Of a stretch of DNA of 64,000 nt, positions 1 through 10,435 are shown piece after piece. Positions within the stretch are counted from its first letter, which is position 1. Every line of letters starts with the position of its first letter. Source of the stretch: Ostrinia nubilalis (taxonomy: Eukaryota > Arthropoda > Insecta > Lepidoptera > Crambidae). Made by a program: the position numbers and the translations under genes. The notes under the pieces were generated by a model. The model did no database searches and was not told the DNA's origin. It saw only the letters and a list, made by a program, of their open reading frames with translations. The DNA is taken from assembly GCF_963855985.1 (NCBI RefSeq), contig NC_087109.1:6840001-6904000 (forward strand). Reading direction: 5' to 3'.

Positions 1-1126
1 ATACACTGAAACTAGAATCCGGACATACTTAGCAGCACACTTTTACGGTATTTTGTAATTTAGCTGAGACATTTCCGAGCGAGACCCGCATTGGAGAGAT
101 TTTATGTTTTTTATTTTATTTTCTATTTATTTAATAGGACAACCAACAAGACATACACTGGAAGACAATCAATATTTACAACGTATTTAACTTAATCTAA
201 GTGCTGCCTTAATTATAGGTTGCCTTGCCACGGCATGCAATAGTGGACTTATACATAAACAGTGTCTACACTTAAAGAAAAGAGTTTCTTCAGCGAGTAT
301 TATTTAGCTGGAATAACATTTCGCCAGCGACTCGATGCGAAGCTGTTTAGGATTTTGCGCTTAAATGAAGGTAGCTTGTCCCGAAAGACATCTAGATCAA
401 GACCGAGGTTCCTTGATATACTGTTAAACTGTCTTTGGAGTCTGTTCATGGTGGAGTAGTGACCTAAATTGCTTTTGCAGCCTTTAATATAAAACGGAAC
501 ATACCTAGGTACATACATGTTGAAAATATCCGAGTAACTTAAACTAAGTGGTATCGAGATAAAACTTAATTCTTAATAATATTAAATAAGGTTTAGTTAT
601 CGATGTTTGTAATGGCTTTCTAAAATGGATTCATTAATGTATTATTGCTTATGTATGAAATAAAAAAAAATCTTTCAGCACTCTCCTATGTACATTCTGT
701 AGGACGCGTCAAAGAGCTTTTTGAAATAGGTACAACAAGACTTTTTATGTCATGAGTATGTAATCAGTAATGTAACTGTTTAAAGAAAATCGTCCATGAG
801 TAACAAAATGTTATCTTTCATATCTTATTATGGTAAAGATTTTAAATAACTAATTGACAAACGATGCTTGCTTAAGTGAAGCAGCAAATCGAAGGCACAG
901 CGTTGAATAGAGCTCTGTGATTGGTTCGTGTGTCGCTGTGCGTTTAACTCGTTTACCTAACAATTATAAATCTATTTTTTTCCTAGGGCAACTGTCACAC
1001 TTTCACGACGACTATTATGACTGGCTTAAAAGGGCTTGTACCCAGAGCCGTAAACATTATAATAAAAAAAAAACTCAACAACTACTTTACAAAAAAGCAA
1101 AAGACAACAAAGATTCTGTCAAAGCA
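1..1126. other. No recognised feature
   Basis: AT-rich sequence with only short open frames that show no recognisable protein motif. No inverted-repeat boundary, tRNA-like head or LINE tail was found. It ends at the target-site duplication of the LTR element. Confidence 0.5.
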
Positions 1127-1438
1127 AGTTAATTTCGTTAGCTGCAACCGGAAGGTTCCAAGAAAAAGCAAACTTTATTTAATTAAATTTAATTTAAAAG
1201 AAAGAAATTACAATTAAACTAAAATTAGCCTAGCCTAGTGATACCGTCTCGAAGTATGAAACGAATATGATTATAGAATAATTAGTAAAATTAATGAAAC
1301 GTCGCCGCTGTCGTCATGAGAGGCGCATTTTGCTGATGATGCTCCGCGCGGTCCATAGTGCAGTTGCAATGTTGATTTGGGTAAACTGGGTCAGCGTCGC
1401 GTCTTTCCGTTCTATACATAGCCAGAACGCAAGGGTGT

Positions 1439-1511
1439 GAAACTAATCGAGTATAGTTTGGAGATGACTTTTTTTACTAAGCTCCTCCAAACTATACACG
1501 ACCAGTACGCA
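1439..1511 (+). repeat. Subterminal hairpin repeat, left copy
   Basis: Perfect 13-bp arms (GTATAGTTTGGAG at 1451-1463 and its complement at 1485-1497) enclose a T-rich loop. The block is followed by CACGACCAGTACGCA. It is repeated directly, not inverted, at 3447-3519 with a few substitutions. Confidence 0.75.
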
Positions 1512-1721
1512 TATGCTGCGTACTGCTCGCGTATACTTTGTAGTGACTTAGGGCAAATATCTTACTCCAAAATATACATCGCCAGTACGCATACGGACTA
1601 ATCACGTATGTATTGTAATAAGTGCGTGATTACAATTTAGACGCGAGTAGTTGCATGCTAGTCATTTTGTCTTATTGACCTCTCTTTCTATTACATATTA
1701 ATTAATATCTGCGTGTCTACT

Positions 1722-2683
1722 TTAACCCTCCGTGTACGAGGTGACTAAAAGTTACGTCCCGTACCAGGTGGGGTATGACACACCCCAATATACAAAATGA
1801 TAAAATTTTCATTCAAAATTTTTTTAGGTGGAATTTAATATTTAATATTGATTATTTACGTATGCTAATTAGGTTTAAGAAATGCTCTGAGCTGAAAATA
1901 TGTATTATAACATTTTTATCTTAAAAAAACAAAAAGACACAATTTCCGTTGTTCTTGTAATTTAGGAATCAGTTTCCTATGTATAATTTGTAATTAGTGT
2001 CTTTAATTATGACAACCGTTTTTATTTAACAAAGTACAAGTATTTACTTATCATTTAAAAGTAAATTAAAAACTGGAAGGGTATAAATTTGTTTTGATCA
2101 TCGGTTTTCAATTTACCACAATTCTGATGAAAGAAAATCAGTATGCTCAATGCATAAAATGGGAGCGTAACAATTTTATTTATTTATAAAATATGTTATT
2201 CCATTTCAGTAGCCCATAAATTGTATCACCAAGTATAAATTGTAGCCCATAAGTGTATGTTCACATACATCTTCGGATCTCAGTACTAAACTTCCAGATT
2301 CGCACTAAAAGTCATCTCATTTGACTAAAAGTGCTTGAAAATTTCAGATACCGTAAAAATCACGAAAAGTAATATTTGTATTGAATTTTATTCAATTTAC
2401 AAAGCTAAAAATATATAAATTACACCAAAACTGTTAGATTTTTATTTAAACTTTTTAACAACGTCCCGTACCAGGTGGGGTGTGTGACACCCACACGCAC
2501 TTTAAAGGCATGTAACGCAGTTGGTAGTCACCGCTGGACTGATTTTGCAACGCTGATCGAAGCAGCAGTGTCATAATTCCAGCTACTGAGAATTTCAAAT
2601 TCAGCACTTGCAAATTTTTAAAATTGTGGCTATTTTTAAAGGACTGGGGTGTGTCACACCCCACCTCGTACAGCGAGGGTTAA
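1722..2683. mobile_element. piggyBac-type non-autonomous element (954 bp)
   Basis: TTAA is duplicated at 1722-1725 and 2680-2683. The enclosed sequence begins CCCTCCGTGTACGAGGTG and ends with the inverted CACCTCGTACAGCGAGGG. TTAA targets and CCCT-like ends are the piggyBac signature. A subterminal block (cccgtaccaggtgggg) occurs near 1760 and again near 2464, each followed by a short palindrome around gtgtgacac. No transposase frame is present, so this is a MITE-like derivative nested inside the 2.2-kb TIR element. Confidence 0.82.
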
Positions 2684-2944
2684 ACATTGAATCATCTTTC
2701 GACACGTATTCTGCCATAGAAAAGATATTTGTTTTGGGGCTGATATTTAATTTTCACCAATTCTCGAATAACTCTTAAATTAAGAATTATGTAGGTATGG
2801 AATATGTCAAAATGATTTTGTTCTTGAGATAAGTTAATAAATAAAATAAATAATAAATAAATATCCTTAGACATTTTACACTGCGCTTCTAGTCCCAAAC
2901 TAAGCAAAGTTTGTACATAATATTAAGTATTAAACATACATACT

Positions 2945-3103
2945 TAAATACTTTTTTTTTTTGTAAATACATACTATACATAGAAAACACCCAGTCCAAT
3001 ACAAACAAATATGTTCATGCACACAAATGTTTGTACTGTGCGGGAATCGAACCCGCTACCTCCGGAATAGTAGTCCGTTTCGAGCCACTACACCAAACGG
3101 CCG
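2945..3103 (-). mobile_element. tRNA-headed SINE (family A), copy 1
   Basis: On the minus strand the head has a box B of GGTTCGATTCC and an A-box-like TGGTGTAGTGG. A body beginning acaaacatttgtgtgcatg follows and runs into an A-rich tail (T run near 2950-2961). Head and body match the copy at 16603-16720. It lies inside the 2.2-kb TIR element. Confidence 0.75.
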
Positions 3104-3671
3104 ATAATACAAACCTAGCATTTAAAGTCTCGCATAATGTATTAACACAGATAATATAATACTAGTTATTAATAATGCACGTTGAACTTTCTTCTCTCAC
3201 TCTCTCTACATTTTAAATGAATTTATGATTACACTAATAATTGTTATTTAATTTGAAATCTACCTAATCAATTTAATTTCAAAAACCACTTACAATAGTG
3301 TTAAAAATCTAGATTTATTATAGATTCAGTAAAATAATAATATTTTATGTAATAATATCGAATAAATGCAATTTTAAATATAATTCCATATTTTACTAAA
3401 TCAATATCAACTAAACACACTCTAGTCAAGTGTAAGTGGTGTAGTAGAAACTAATCGAGTATAGTTTGGATATGACTTTTTTTAGTAAGCTCTTCCAAAC
3501 TATACACGATCAGTACGCAAAATTCGTGTATAGTTTGGAGTCACAGATTTACAAACGGGCACTACAAAATATACACGAGCAGTTTCCTATGGGTGCGTTC
3601 TGGCCATGTATAGAACGGAAAGACGCGTCAGCGTCGATGCAGCGATCTTCATAGATTAGGCGTACGTAACA

Positions 3672-3680
3672 CCTCCCCCC
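3672..3680 (-). other. Polypurine tract of the LTR element
   Basis: On the minus strand this reads GGGGGGAGG directly upstream of the 3' LTR, where plus-strand DNA synthesis is primed in LTR retroelements. It supports the minus-strand orientation. Confidence 0.7.
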
Positions 3681-3799
3681 GAAGAACAGCCACCACCGAA
3701 GAATTTCGTAGTGAATTGAGGTGGGGGTTGGCTTGCCCTTGTCTTTGGCTCTGGTACAGCGTATATTGTCCTTTGTGTCTGACTTTCCCTTGGTTGGCT

Positions 3800-4490
3800 C
3801 TAGACAGAGTCTAATTTCTTGTAGTACTTGCGGTATAGTATGACGCTGATGAGTACAGATGCACCGATTAATACCATGTACAATGGGATGGTAGTATGGT
3901 ATATACTGTAATCTACGTTCTTCTCAAGATTTAACTTTGGATGCTGGGAAATCTTCATGTTGGTGGTGTGAAGATGATCCAGATTCATAGAGTTTAGTTT
4001 GACTGTAGAAATATCGTACTCTGGTTCCTTCGGTAGATTCGTGATTGTCAGCACATGTCCTTTCAGTCGATATTTGAGGTTGGAGATGGTCAACTGAGAT
4101 GTTTCCATATGGAATTTGTGTGGGATGGTTGCGAGATAGCTGCCTCGATACTCCTTGTTGATGTTGTAAGATCTTGCCCGCAGGACAGATGTACCTTCGT
4201 AGAAGTAGGGAAGTTGATGACGTAGTGGCGGTCGTCTAGTTGTTCGTATGCTGGTTGATTTAGTGTGACAGTGATTGGGCTGAAGTTTGGCTTTGGAGAC
4301 TTCGTGTTTCTTCACATAAGAACCATTTGCTGGTCTTCGGGCATTCAGCCTCTATGTGCTTGAAATCTTTCTCATGGATAGCTAGGAATGGGGATGATGG
4401 AACAAGGATTTCGTGATTTCCATTAGGGACAATAGATAATTTGTATATTAGGTCGTATGTATAAGGAGTAAAGATTAGGAACTTGTACAC
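3800..4490 (-). pseudogene. Env-like remnant of the errantivirus-type element
   Basis: Two overlapping minus-strand frames appear to belong to one degraded protein. The upstream frame (4260-4490, 76 codons) contains a VPSSPFLAI segment followed by two cysteines. The downstream frame (3800-4315, 171 codons) ends in a hydrophobic span at about residues 142-161, then a short basic tail (YRKYYKK). A C-terminal membrane anchor with a short cytoplasmic tail, next to the polypurine tract, is the position and shape expected of an errantivirus envelope glycoprotein. The frame change near 4315 breaks the reading frame, and the N-terminal part (signal peptide, cleavage region) is missing. It cannot encode a functional envelope. 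Assignment rests on position and topology, not on an alignment. Confidence 0.6.
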
Positions 4491-4740
4491 TATTACTATT
4501 TCATTATCGACGTAATATGAAACTAACTTAATTAAGTTTAATATAATTAGGATTAGGAAGGTGAGGACTTGAAAGATTCAAGGACTTACAGCATTGCTTT
4601 CTTCTGGACGAATCGATGGCTTGATTCACCTCTGGACTGCAGCTCCCGTAGGTTCGGATATTCGAAGCGCGACTTGATAGCCACTCGGAGGGCTCGGTGA
4701 ACGGAAATCTTCGTACGCGACCCGGGCCTAACCACGAATA
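4491..4740 (-). other. Leader and residual internal region of the LTR element
   Basis: This stretch between the Env remnant and the primer-binding site corresponds to the 5' untranslated leader. Gag and Pol should lie between here and env but are deleted. The open frames across it run through the primer site and LTR and are not considered coding. Confidence 0.5.
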
Positions 4741-4757
4741 TCCTACCGACTGCGCCA
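4741..4757 (-). other. Primer-binding site (tRNA-Ser type)
   Basis: On the minus strand it reads TGGCGCAGTCGGTAGGA immediately inside the 5' LTR, sharing its first T with the LTR end. Such a site would pair with the 3' CCA end of a tRNA; the Ser assignment is from memory of errantivirus primer sites. Confidence 0.65.
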
Positions 4758-5059
4758 ATTTCGTTAGCTGCAACCGGAGGTTCCAAGAAAAAGCAAACTT
4801 TATTTAATTAAATTTAATTTAAAAGAAAGAAATTACAATTAAACTAAAATTAGCCTAGCCTAGTGATACCGTCTCGAAGTATGAAACGAATATGATTATA
4901 GAATAATTAGTAAAATTAATGAAACGTCGCCGCTGTCGTCATGAGAGGCGCATTTTGCTGATGATGCTCCGCGCGGTCCATAGTGCAGTTGCAATGTTGA
5001 TTTGGGTAAACTGGGTCAGCGTCGATGCAGCGATCTTCATAGATTAGGCGTACGTAACA
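4757..5059 (-). repeat. 5' LTR of the errantivirus-type element
   Basis: Intact 303-bp LTR, TGTTACG...AATT on the minus strand. It contains AATAAA (complement at 4799-4804) as a candidate polyadenylation signal. It provides the uninterrupted target sequence that defines the insertion in the other LTR. Confidence 0.85.
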
Positions 5060-5063
5060 AGTT

Positions 5064-5684
5064 GTTCACTTTGTTTATCAACATTTTCTAACCTTGTTTA
5101 CAACTTAGCGCCGTCAAAATCCAATCTTTCCAATATCAGATGCTGTCGCATCGAGTTCGACGCGCAATCGGATAAGTCACTGGATTGTGCGGTAATCGAG
5201 TCTGAAGTTTTGAATAATCGATACTCAGTAAAATAATATGCTAATTTCACAAAATAAGAAATATTTGACTTGTTTTGTTAGAGCTTAAACGACGTAATCC
5301 TACGAAAGTTTGTAAAGATGTATGGATGTTTGTTACTCTTTCACGCAAATACTACTGAACGGACTTTGATGAAAGTTTACAGTATTATTATTTATACATT
5401 AGAATAACATATAGGCTAGCTAGATAGTTAAAAAAATCGTGTAAACAGAAAAGACGTAGGCAAATGTAAATTCCCAAACGTTATAAATGAAAAACAAAAG
5501 TTGTTTGGAATAAAAAACATGCTATTTGATACTTCCAGTAACAAATTGTTATTCATTAACCACTGTTGTAATTAGGTAGTGATATTAAATAACTGTAATA
5601 CAATCTTGTGCTAGTTAACGACACGTTATACAGGTGTCAACTGTCAAATTAAATTAATTGGTATGGATATTGACTAATTTAACT
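5064..5684. repeat. Intergenic; degenerate LINE/SINE-tail fragment near 5296-5460 (minus)
   Basis: The segment around 5296-5400 (agtttgtaaagatgtatgg, then ctctttcacgcaaatact) is the complement of the dispersed lepidopteran tail seen at 31003-31198. The rest shows no recognised structure. Confidence 0.5.
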
Positions 5685-6190
5685 GTAAGGCCCGCGCCAC
5701 ACGTTTGTCCAAATACAACGCCACTCGTCCAAAGTGTGGATTTAGAAAATGGTATGGGCCTAGGGTTGCCAGGCGTCCGGCTTTAGCCGGACATGTTTGG
5801 CTTTTTAGGGACTTGTCCGGCCAAATATTGCCTTGTCCGGCCTGTCCGGCTTTTGTTAGGCTTTTTATTTGGTTGCCGCGCCAGGCGAAAGTCGAGCCAC
5901 AGAATCATATAAAGCGCACGCATCAGGATGTTGGTTAGCAACCGATGATGATAGTACTCACTCATGAGCTGACACTAATTGCACCCTCCCCCCCCCCCCC
6001 CCCCGTCACATGTCCGGCTTTTAGGGTAAAATGTCCGGCCAAATCAAGCACAAAGTCCGGCTTTTGTGATTTTGGACCTGGCAACCCTATATGGGCCCAA
6101 TGTCGGAACAAGCAATTTTCTAGATCCATACGTTGGACGAATAGTTTTGGGACTTAACGAACTTTGGGACCAAAGTGTGGAACCGGCCTA
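5685..6190. mobile_element. Foldback element with a TGTCCGG motif array
   Basis: The imperfect inverted arms begin aggcccgcgccacac on the left and end gtgtggaaccggcct on the right. They share further inverted matches (cgtccaa, tctagaaaatt) and meet an inner inverted pair, ctagggttgccagg / cctggcaacccta. The middle holds at least six copies of gtccggc plus one inverted copy, and a run of 17 C (5988-6004). The ORFs here read through this repeat and are not genes. Confidence 0.65.
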
Positions 6191-6423
6191 AGTGTTACAT
6201 AATCTTGTTTCAATATTTTTTTTTGCTGTATTATGAACCTAAAAGCGCTGAAATATGAGCCACTTCACAAGCAAGTGCGTTCAAAACATTACATTAGGCA
6301 TTTGACACTTCTCTGATTTGAAAACTTCCGTCAGTATGTCTACTAACCGTGATAAAAAGTTTAAATACTGCTCAGTTCATTAGACTGTAATTAATACTTT
6401 TCTTATGGACGATTATGACCTTA

Positions 6424-6542
6424 TCTATACTTATAATAAATCTGTAGAGAGGTCAATTCTGTACATGAAATATATTTTCAAAATAACTATCAGGGGGTGA
6501 TTAGTGATCGATACTGATGCCAAAAATGCAATCAGTAAAATT

Positions 6543-6587
<45 letters not shown>

Positions 6588-7207
6588 ATGTTCCTTATAG
6601 AAACAAAAACTACTTGACGGATTTTAACGAAACTTGGTACAATTATTTTTCATACTCCCGGGCAGGTTATAGGATACTTAGGAATTCCCACGGGAACGGG
6701 AATTAGCGGGAAAATCCTTTTGTATGAAAAATCTAAACCGCTTAAGTTAGACGCTTGATATTTGGCATGCATGTACCTTAGTAAACTTAAAGCTTAGTTA
6801 CAACAGGATATTGCAAAATTCCCACGGGAACGGGAGTTAGTGGGAAAAAACATTTGTATGAAAAAATCTAAACCGCGTAAGATAGACCCTTGAAATTTGG
6901 CTTGAAGGTATCTTAGTAAACTTAAAGCTTAGTTACAACAGGATATTGCAAAATTCCCACGGGAACGGGAGTTAGCGGGAAAAAACATTTGTATGAAAAA
7001 ATCTACACCGCGTAAGATAGACACTTGAAATTTGGCATGCAGGTACCTTAGTAAACTTAAAGCTTAGTTACAATAGGATATTGCAAAATTCCCACGGGAA
7101 CGGGAGTTAGCGGGAAAAAAAAATGTATGAAAAAATCTGAAACGCGTAAGATAGATGAAGGGGGGTAAAACGAGATCCACGCGTACGAAGTCGCGGGCGG
7201 CCGCTAG
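6424..7207 (+). mobile_element. Non-autonomous Helitron, copy A
   Basis: It begins TCTATACTTATAATAAATC, ends gcgggcggccgCTAG, and sits between A and T, as Helitrons do. It contains a (GTCT) microsatellite (6546-6587) and four copies of ttcccacgggaacggg spaced about 135 bp. No Rep or helicase frame is present. By eye it is identical to 50122-50909 apart from one GTCT unit. It resembles the lepidopteran Lep1-type Helitrons from memory. Confidence 0.82.
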
Positions 7208-7746
7208 TGTGGTACTAAAATGTTAAATAAATAAAACATTCTACTTAAAGGCCAAAATGGCTCTGTCTATTTGTTTACTACGAATCCATGTCTAAACAAT
7301 TTAAATAATGAACCAATTTGGATGAATTTTAGTATAGGTTAGGTATAGAGGGATTACCTATCAAAAAGTTGTATATTATGTAGACTTTTCATAAGGAATT
7401 AAGTATCTACTTACTTGGGATATTGACCGTAAAAGCGATTGATTCTTTATGAGAATCCGAAATATACGCAAGCGAAATCGCAAGCTAAAACTAGTATACC
7501 TATATTATAAACATCTGTGACCCCCTGCGGTATAAATGTCCATACTAATCACTAACATGCCCCCGGCGGGACCCAAACCCGCAACCGCAACCTTGTAGAC
7601 CTTAAAGTCCGATAATATTGTCTAAAACCTCATTCGTCCATCTCTCCATTACTTAATTACGTAATATCTATTAAGAGGGCATGTCAAGCTAAGTAATGTA
7701 GCTTATAGTGGTAATAGAGGCGATTTTTCAACCAACATGGATGATA
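7208..7746. other. Intergenic; SINE-like box-B fragment at 7556-7612 (minus)
   Basis: The minus strand near 7556-7612 reads gcgggtttgggtcccgccgg, a box-B-like core followed by a SINE-like gcatgttagt. No full tRNA fold or element boundary could be set. The remainder has no recognised feature. Confidence 0.4.
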
Positions 7747-7998
7747 TACAGGGCGTCCCATAAAGATCGTGACAAACTTAAGAAGACTAACGTATGAACC
7801 TAGACAAAAAAAAACCTTAGTAAACCGTCTAAGAGGTATGAATATTTTTTCATATTTTTAAAAATCCCCTTTTTCCCTTGTTTGCATATTAATATATGAA
7901 AAAGAGTCATGTCTCTGAAACGGTGATTTTTTTGTCATCCATAAGGTAGTTTATCTCTTTTCATTAAGTTTGGCACGGTCTTTACAAGACACCCTGTA
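7747..7998. mobile_element. TA-flanked MITE (TIR CAGGGYGTC)
   Basis: TA is duplicated at 7747-7748 and 7997-7998. The 248-bp element starts cagggcgtcccataaagat and ends in its imperfect inverse (gtctttacaagacaccctg). This is a mariner/Tc1-style non-autonomous element with no coding frame. Confidence 0.75.
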
Positions 7999-8341
7999 TT
8001 TTGCCATTAAATCAACCGCGTTTCCAATCAGTCGATATCAACTTCGTACGGCTTCCTTTGTGATTAGGGACCCCTCGTCCCTAAGCCAATAGCTTTCTGT
8101 CCCTCGATATGAATCAGAAAGTTTCTAATTTGACCACGACATGTGTTTCTACTATGTGCCCTGCCCATTGCCACTTCAGCTTGCTAATCCGTCGGGCTAT
8201 GTCAGCGACCTTAGTTCGTTTACGGATCTCCTCATTTCTAATTCGATCTCGTAAAGATTCTTTTCTGTGATTGGTTCATGTGTGATCCTGTGCGTCCACG
8301 CGCACTGTGATACCTCATAGTAATGTTTGTAAATACGGGCG

Positions 8342-8458
8342 TAAGGCTGGATGCACCATCTTACTTTAACAAACGTCAAAAATCTGTCAAACTCCATACA
8401 AAAAGCACCAATTATCGTTATAGTTACGGTTAAAGTTAGGTGGTGCAACTCAGCCTAA
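8342..8458. mobile_element. Family-M MITE, copy 1
   Basis: The inverted ends are aaggctggatgcacca and tggtgcaactcagcct. The core contains aaacgtcaaaaatctgtc and gttacggttaaagttagg. Related copies are at 8459, 27671, 56236 and 58400. Confidence 0.8.
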
Positions 8459-8581
8459 GGCTCGGTTGCACCATCTTACTTTAACTTTGACAAACGTCAA
8501 CAATCTGTCGAAGAACTCCATACAAAAATCACCAGTTAGCGTTAAAGTTACGGTTAAAGTTAGGTGGTGCAACTCAGCCTA
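8459..8581. mobile_element. Family-M MITE, copy 2, abutting copy 1
   Basis: Same inverted ends and core as copy 1, starting directly at the end of copy 1 and in the same orientation, with no spacer. Confidence 0.8.
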
Positions 8582-10435
8582 AGTCTGTTAGTAGTAAATA
8601 AACTACGAGTAAGTTTAAAGGGTGTCGGTTCACAAAGGGCGCTCAGTGCTCACACTTCACTGAACTTCCACGGACTACCGTTAGTTTGGAGCCAGTGGTT
8701 TGGCAGGTAAACTGTCTGACAAATAACTAGGCTTGTTCAATATTAGTATGTAACATAGGTAACTAATACCTATGGTCAAATACCTGCCTTTTGCTGCAAG
8801 AAAAAAACTTCTTTGTATTTTTAGAGAGCGAATTTTACAAGTTTTTATAGTAAGTGTCAAAAAAAGCAGTACTCAATAAAAATGCGTTATTAAATGTATT
8901 ATTAAATGATACTGTTATTATTATAAGCTCACGAGAGTGAAGCTGAGTGCAGACAATAGCGGAAAATAAAATATCTGTTGTATTTTAAACTATAAGTACC
9001 TGATAGAAAACTCATCTTATAATATCAGTAAGAATTATAGAAAAGTGGTTATACCGACGATTTGAATATCTTACTGATTATCCGGAAATACGTACCTGAA
9101 ACAAAAAACAACACATTAGTATTGAACACTATTATTTACTAACTACAACTACAAGCCTCAAAGGAAGATATTCAATTTTCTTGTTAATACGAATATAAAA
9201 CTTATGATCGCTAGTTTCCACATGTGACATTGCACGAGCGACCGCGTGTAGAAACCAACGAACAGGGAGGCAGTAAAATGTTTGATTCACTGACGTTTGC
9301 TATGCCTAGGGCGATTCTAGGCTGACAGATATAGGTAAGTAAGGAACGCGACAGACGAGACATTTTCCATTTTCGAAGTATGACAAAATAATTTCAACGT
9401 ACAATTATTAATTTATCGTGGGCGCTGTGACACTTGTGACAAACGATATGCCGCCATTTTCACATTGTGCCTTGTAAAATTTTTCGTTCTTATTTCACTT
9501 TTAATTGGAGATTTATTTTGGTGAACTACTTTTGCCTGTAGATATGGAATTACGGATTTTTGACATTATGGTTTACTATATTATTATGGTATTGGTTAAT
9601 ATCTGGTGATAACTTAAACCTAAGCTTATTTTTGTCTAAATATAAAAATAATAGGTAATGGTGCTACCTGCTGCTCTTCTGACCGACATTTTCGCATCAG
9701 TGTAAATCAATTCGAGGGAATTTGCACTATTAATAATAACTTTTTAGTCTGCGTTAGGCCTAAATACGTAAACATTTCGTGTTATCCAGGCATAGAAATC
9801 TAGACTGGAAACATTAACCTATGTTATAGCTGTACATTAATTTATTATTATGGTTGTAGAGTGTAGGAGTTTAATATTTCGGTCTTATTTTCTGATGAAA
9901 GGAGAAAGGCCTCCATTTATTTATCAAAAGTTCTTGCGATTTCAAGATACGTGGCACCCCTAAAAGATACGATCAGGAAGATTCAGGAAAACTCCGTAAA
10001 TAGTTCGGGACTTTCGGGACTTTCGGAAACTTTCCCGTTTGAGCGGTAGTTGAAGATTTGCGAACTTTGCTCTCGGGAGCAAATATTATTTGTCGCACGT
10101 AACTTTAATATGTTGAACAGTCAATAATAATATGGAGCATTCTAGGAGAATATTATTGGGTAGTGTAGCAAGGGGATACGGAATAATAGAAACATTCGTG
10201 ATAGATTCACTGTTTCGAGAGATTTTTGTAACGTCATTTTTTGTACGTAAATACGTATCTACTTGACGCAATCACGACGTTGAATAACGTCACGAATATT
10301 GGTCTATAAGTTTTGCATTTTTTCTTTTTGCTTAGAAAAAAGTTGGCAGATTGTAAACCGCATAATCAAATGCGAAGTATTAGCATGTTTCACTCTAGCC
10401 TCGAAAGCCAAGTTCGATCACCCGTAAGCTATCCA
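8582..10435. other. No recognised gene or element
   Basis: Mostly AT-rich. A strong splice-donor-like ataggtaagtaagg lies near 9330, after a short frame starting at 9280 and ending in TGA, which could be a non-coding exon end. Nothing else supports a gene. Confidence 0.35.

Larger units (their letters stand above)
1399..3626. mobile_element. 2.2-kb TIR DNA element of unassigned superfamily
   Basis: Terminal inverted repeats of 33 bp (1399-1431 and 3594-3626) match with one mismatch and begin GCGTCTTTCC. The intact LTR copy gives the empty site, which shows the target duplication as gtcagcgtc (9 bp; 7 bp is possible because the CG-rich junction is palindromic). No transposase-like ORF is visible. 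A 73-bp subterminal hairpin block occurs in the same orientation near both ends (1439-1511 and 3447-3519). The interior carries a piggyBac-type element and a SINE. A 9-bp duplication would fit Mutator-like or Merlin-like elements, but the sequence does not decide this. Confidence 0.8.
1131..3671 (-). repeat. 3' LTR, split by a DNA element (1399-3626)
   Basis: The LTR parts are 1131-1398 and 3636-3671. They match the other LTR (4757-5059) base for base by eye, apart from one extra A near 1152. In element orientation the LTR begins TGTTACGTACG and ends CGAAATT. The nine bases gtcagcgtc are present on both sides of the inserted element. Confidence 0.85.
1127..5063 (-). mobile_element. Defective errantivirus-type LTR retroelement with a nested insertion
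   Basis: Two near-identical LTRs (304 and 303 bp once the insertion is removed) flank about 1.1 kb of internal sequence. The 4-bp direct repeat agtt lies outside (1127-1130 and 5060-5063), as expected for errantiviruses. Read on the minus strand, the 5' LTR is followed by a primer-binding site, the interior ends in an Env-like C-terminus, and a G-rich polypurine tract precedes the 3' LTR. All these landmarks agree on orientation. Gag and Pol are absent, so the element could only move with help from a relative. The 3' LTR is split by a 2.2-kb DNA element. Family assignment rests on the TSD length, the tRNA-Ser-type primer site and the Env remnant. Confidence 0.85.

Noticed and set aside
4528..4786. 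Protein-coding genes overlapping the LTR and primer-binding site (minus strand)
   Set aside because: The frames run across the leader, primer site and LTR of the retroelement.
5705..6157. Genes in the TGTCCGG region
   Set aside because: The frames are translations of a repeat array and poly-C run.
6546..6587. CRISPR-like or coding repeat
   Set aside because: It is a plain GTCT microsatellite internal to a Helitron.
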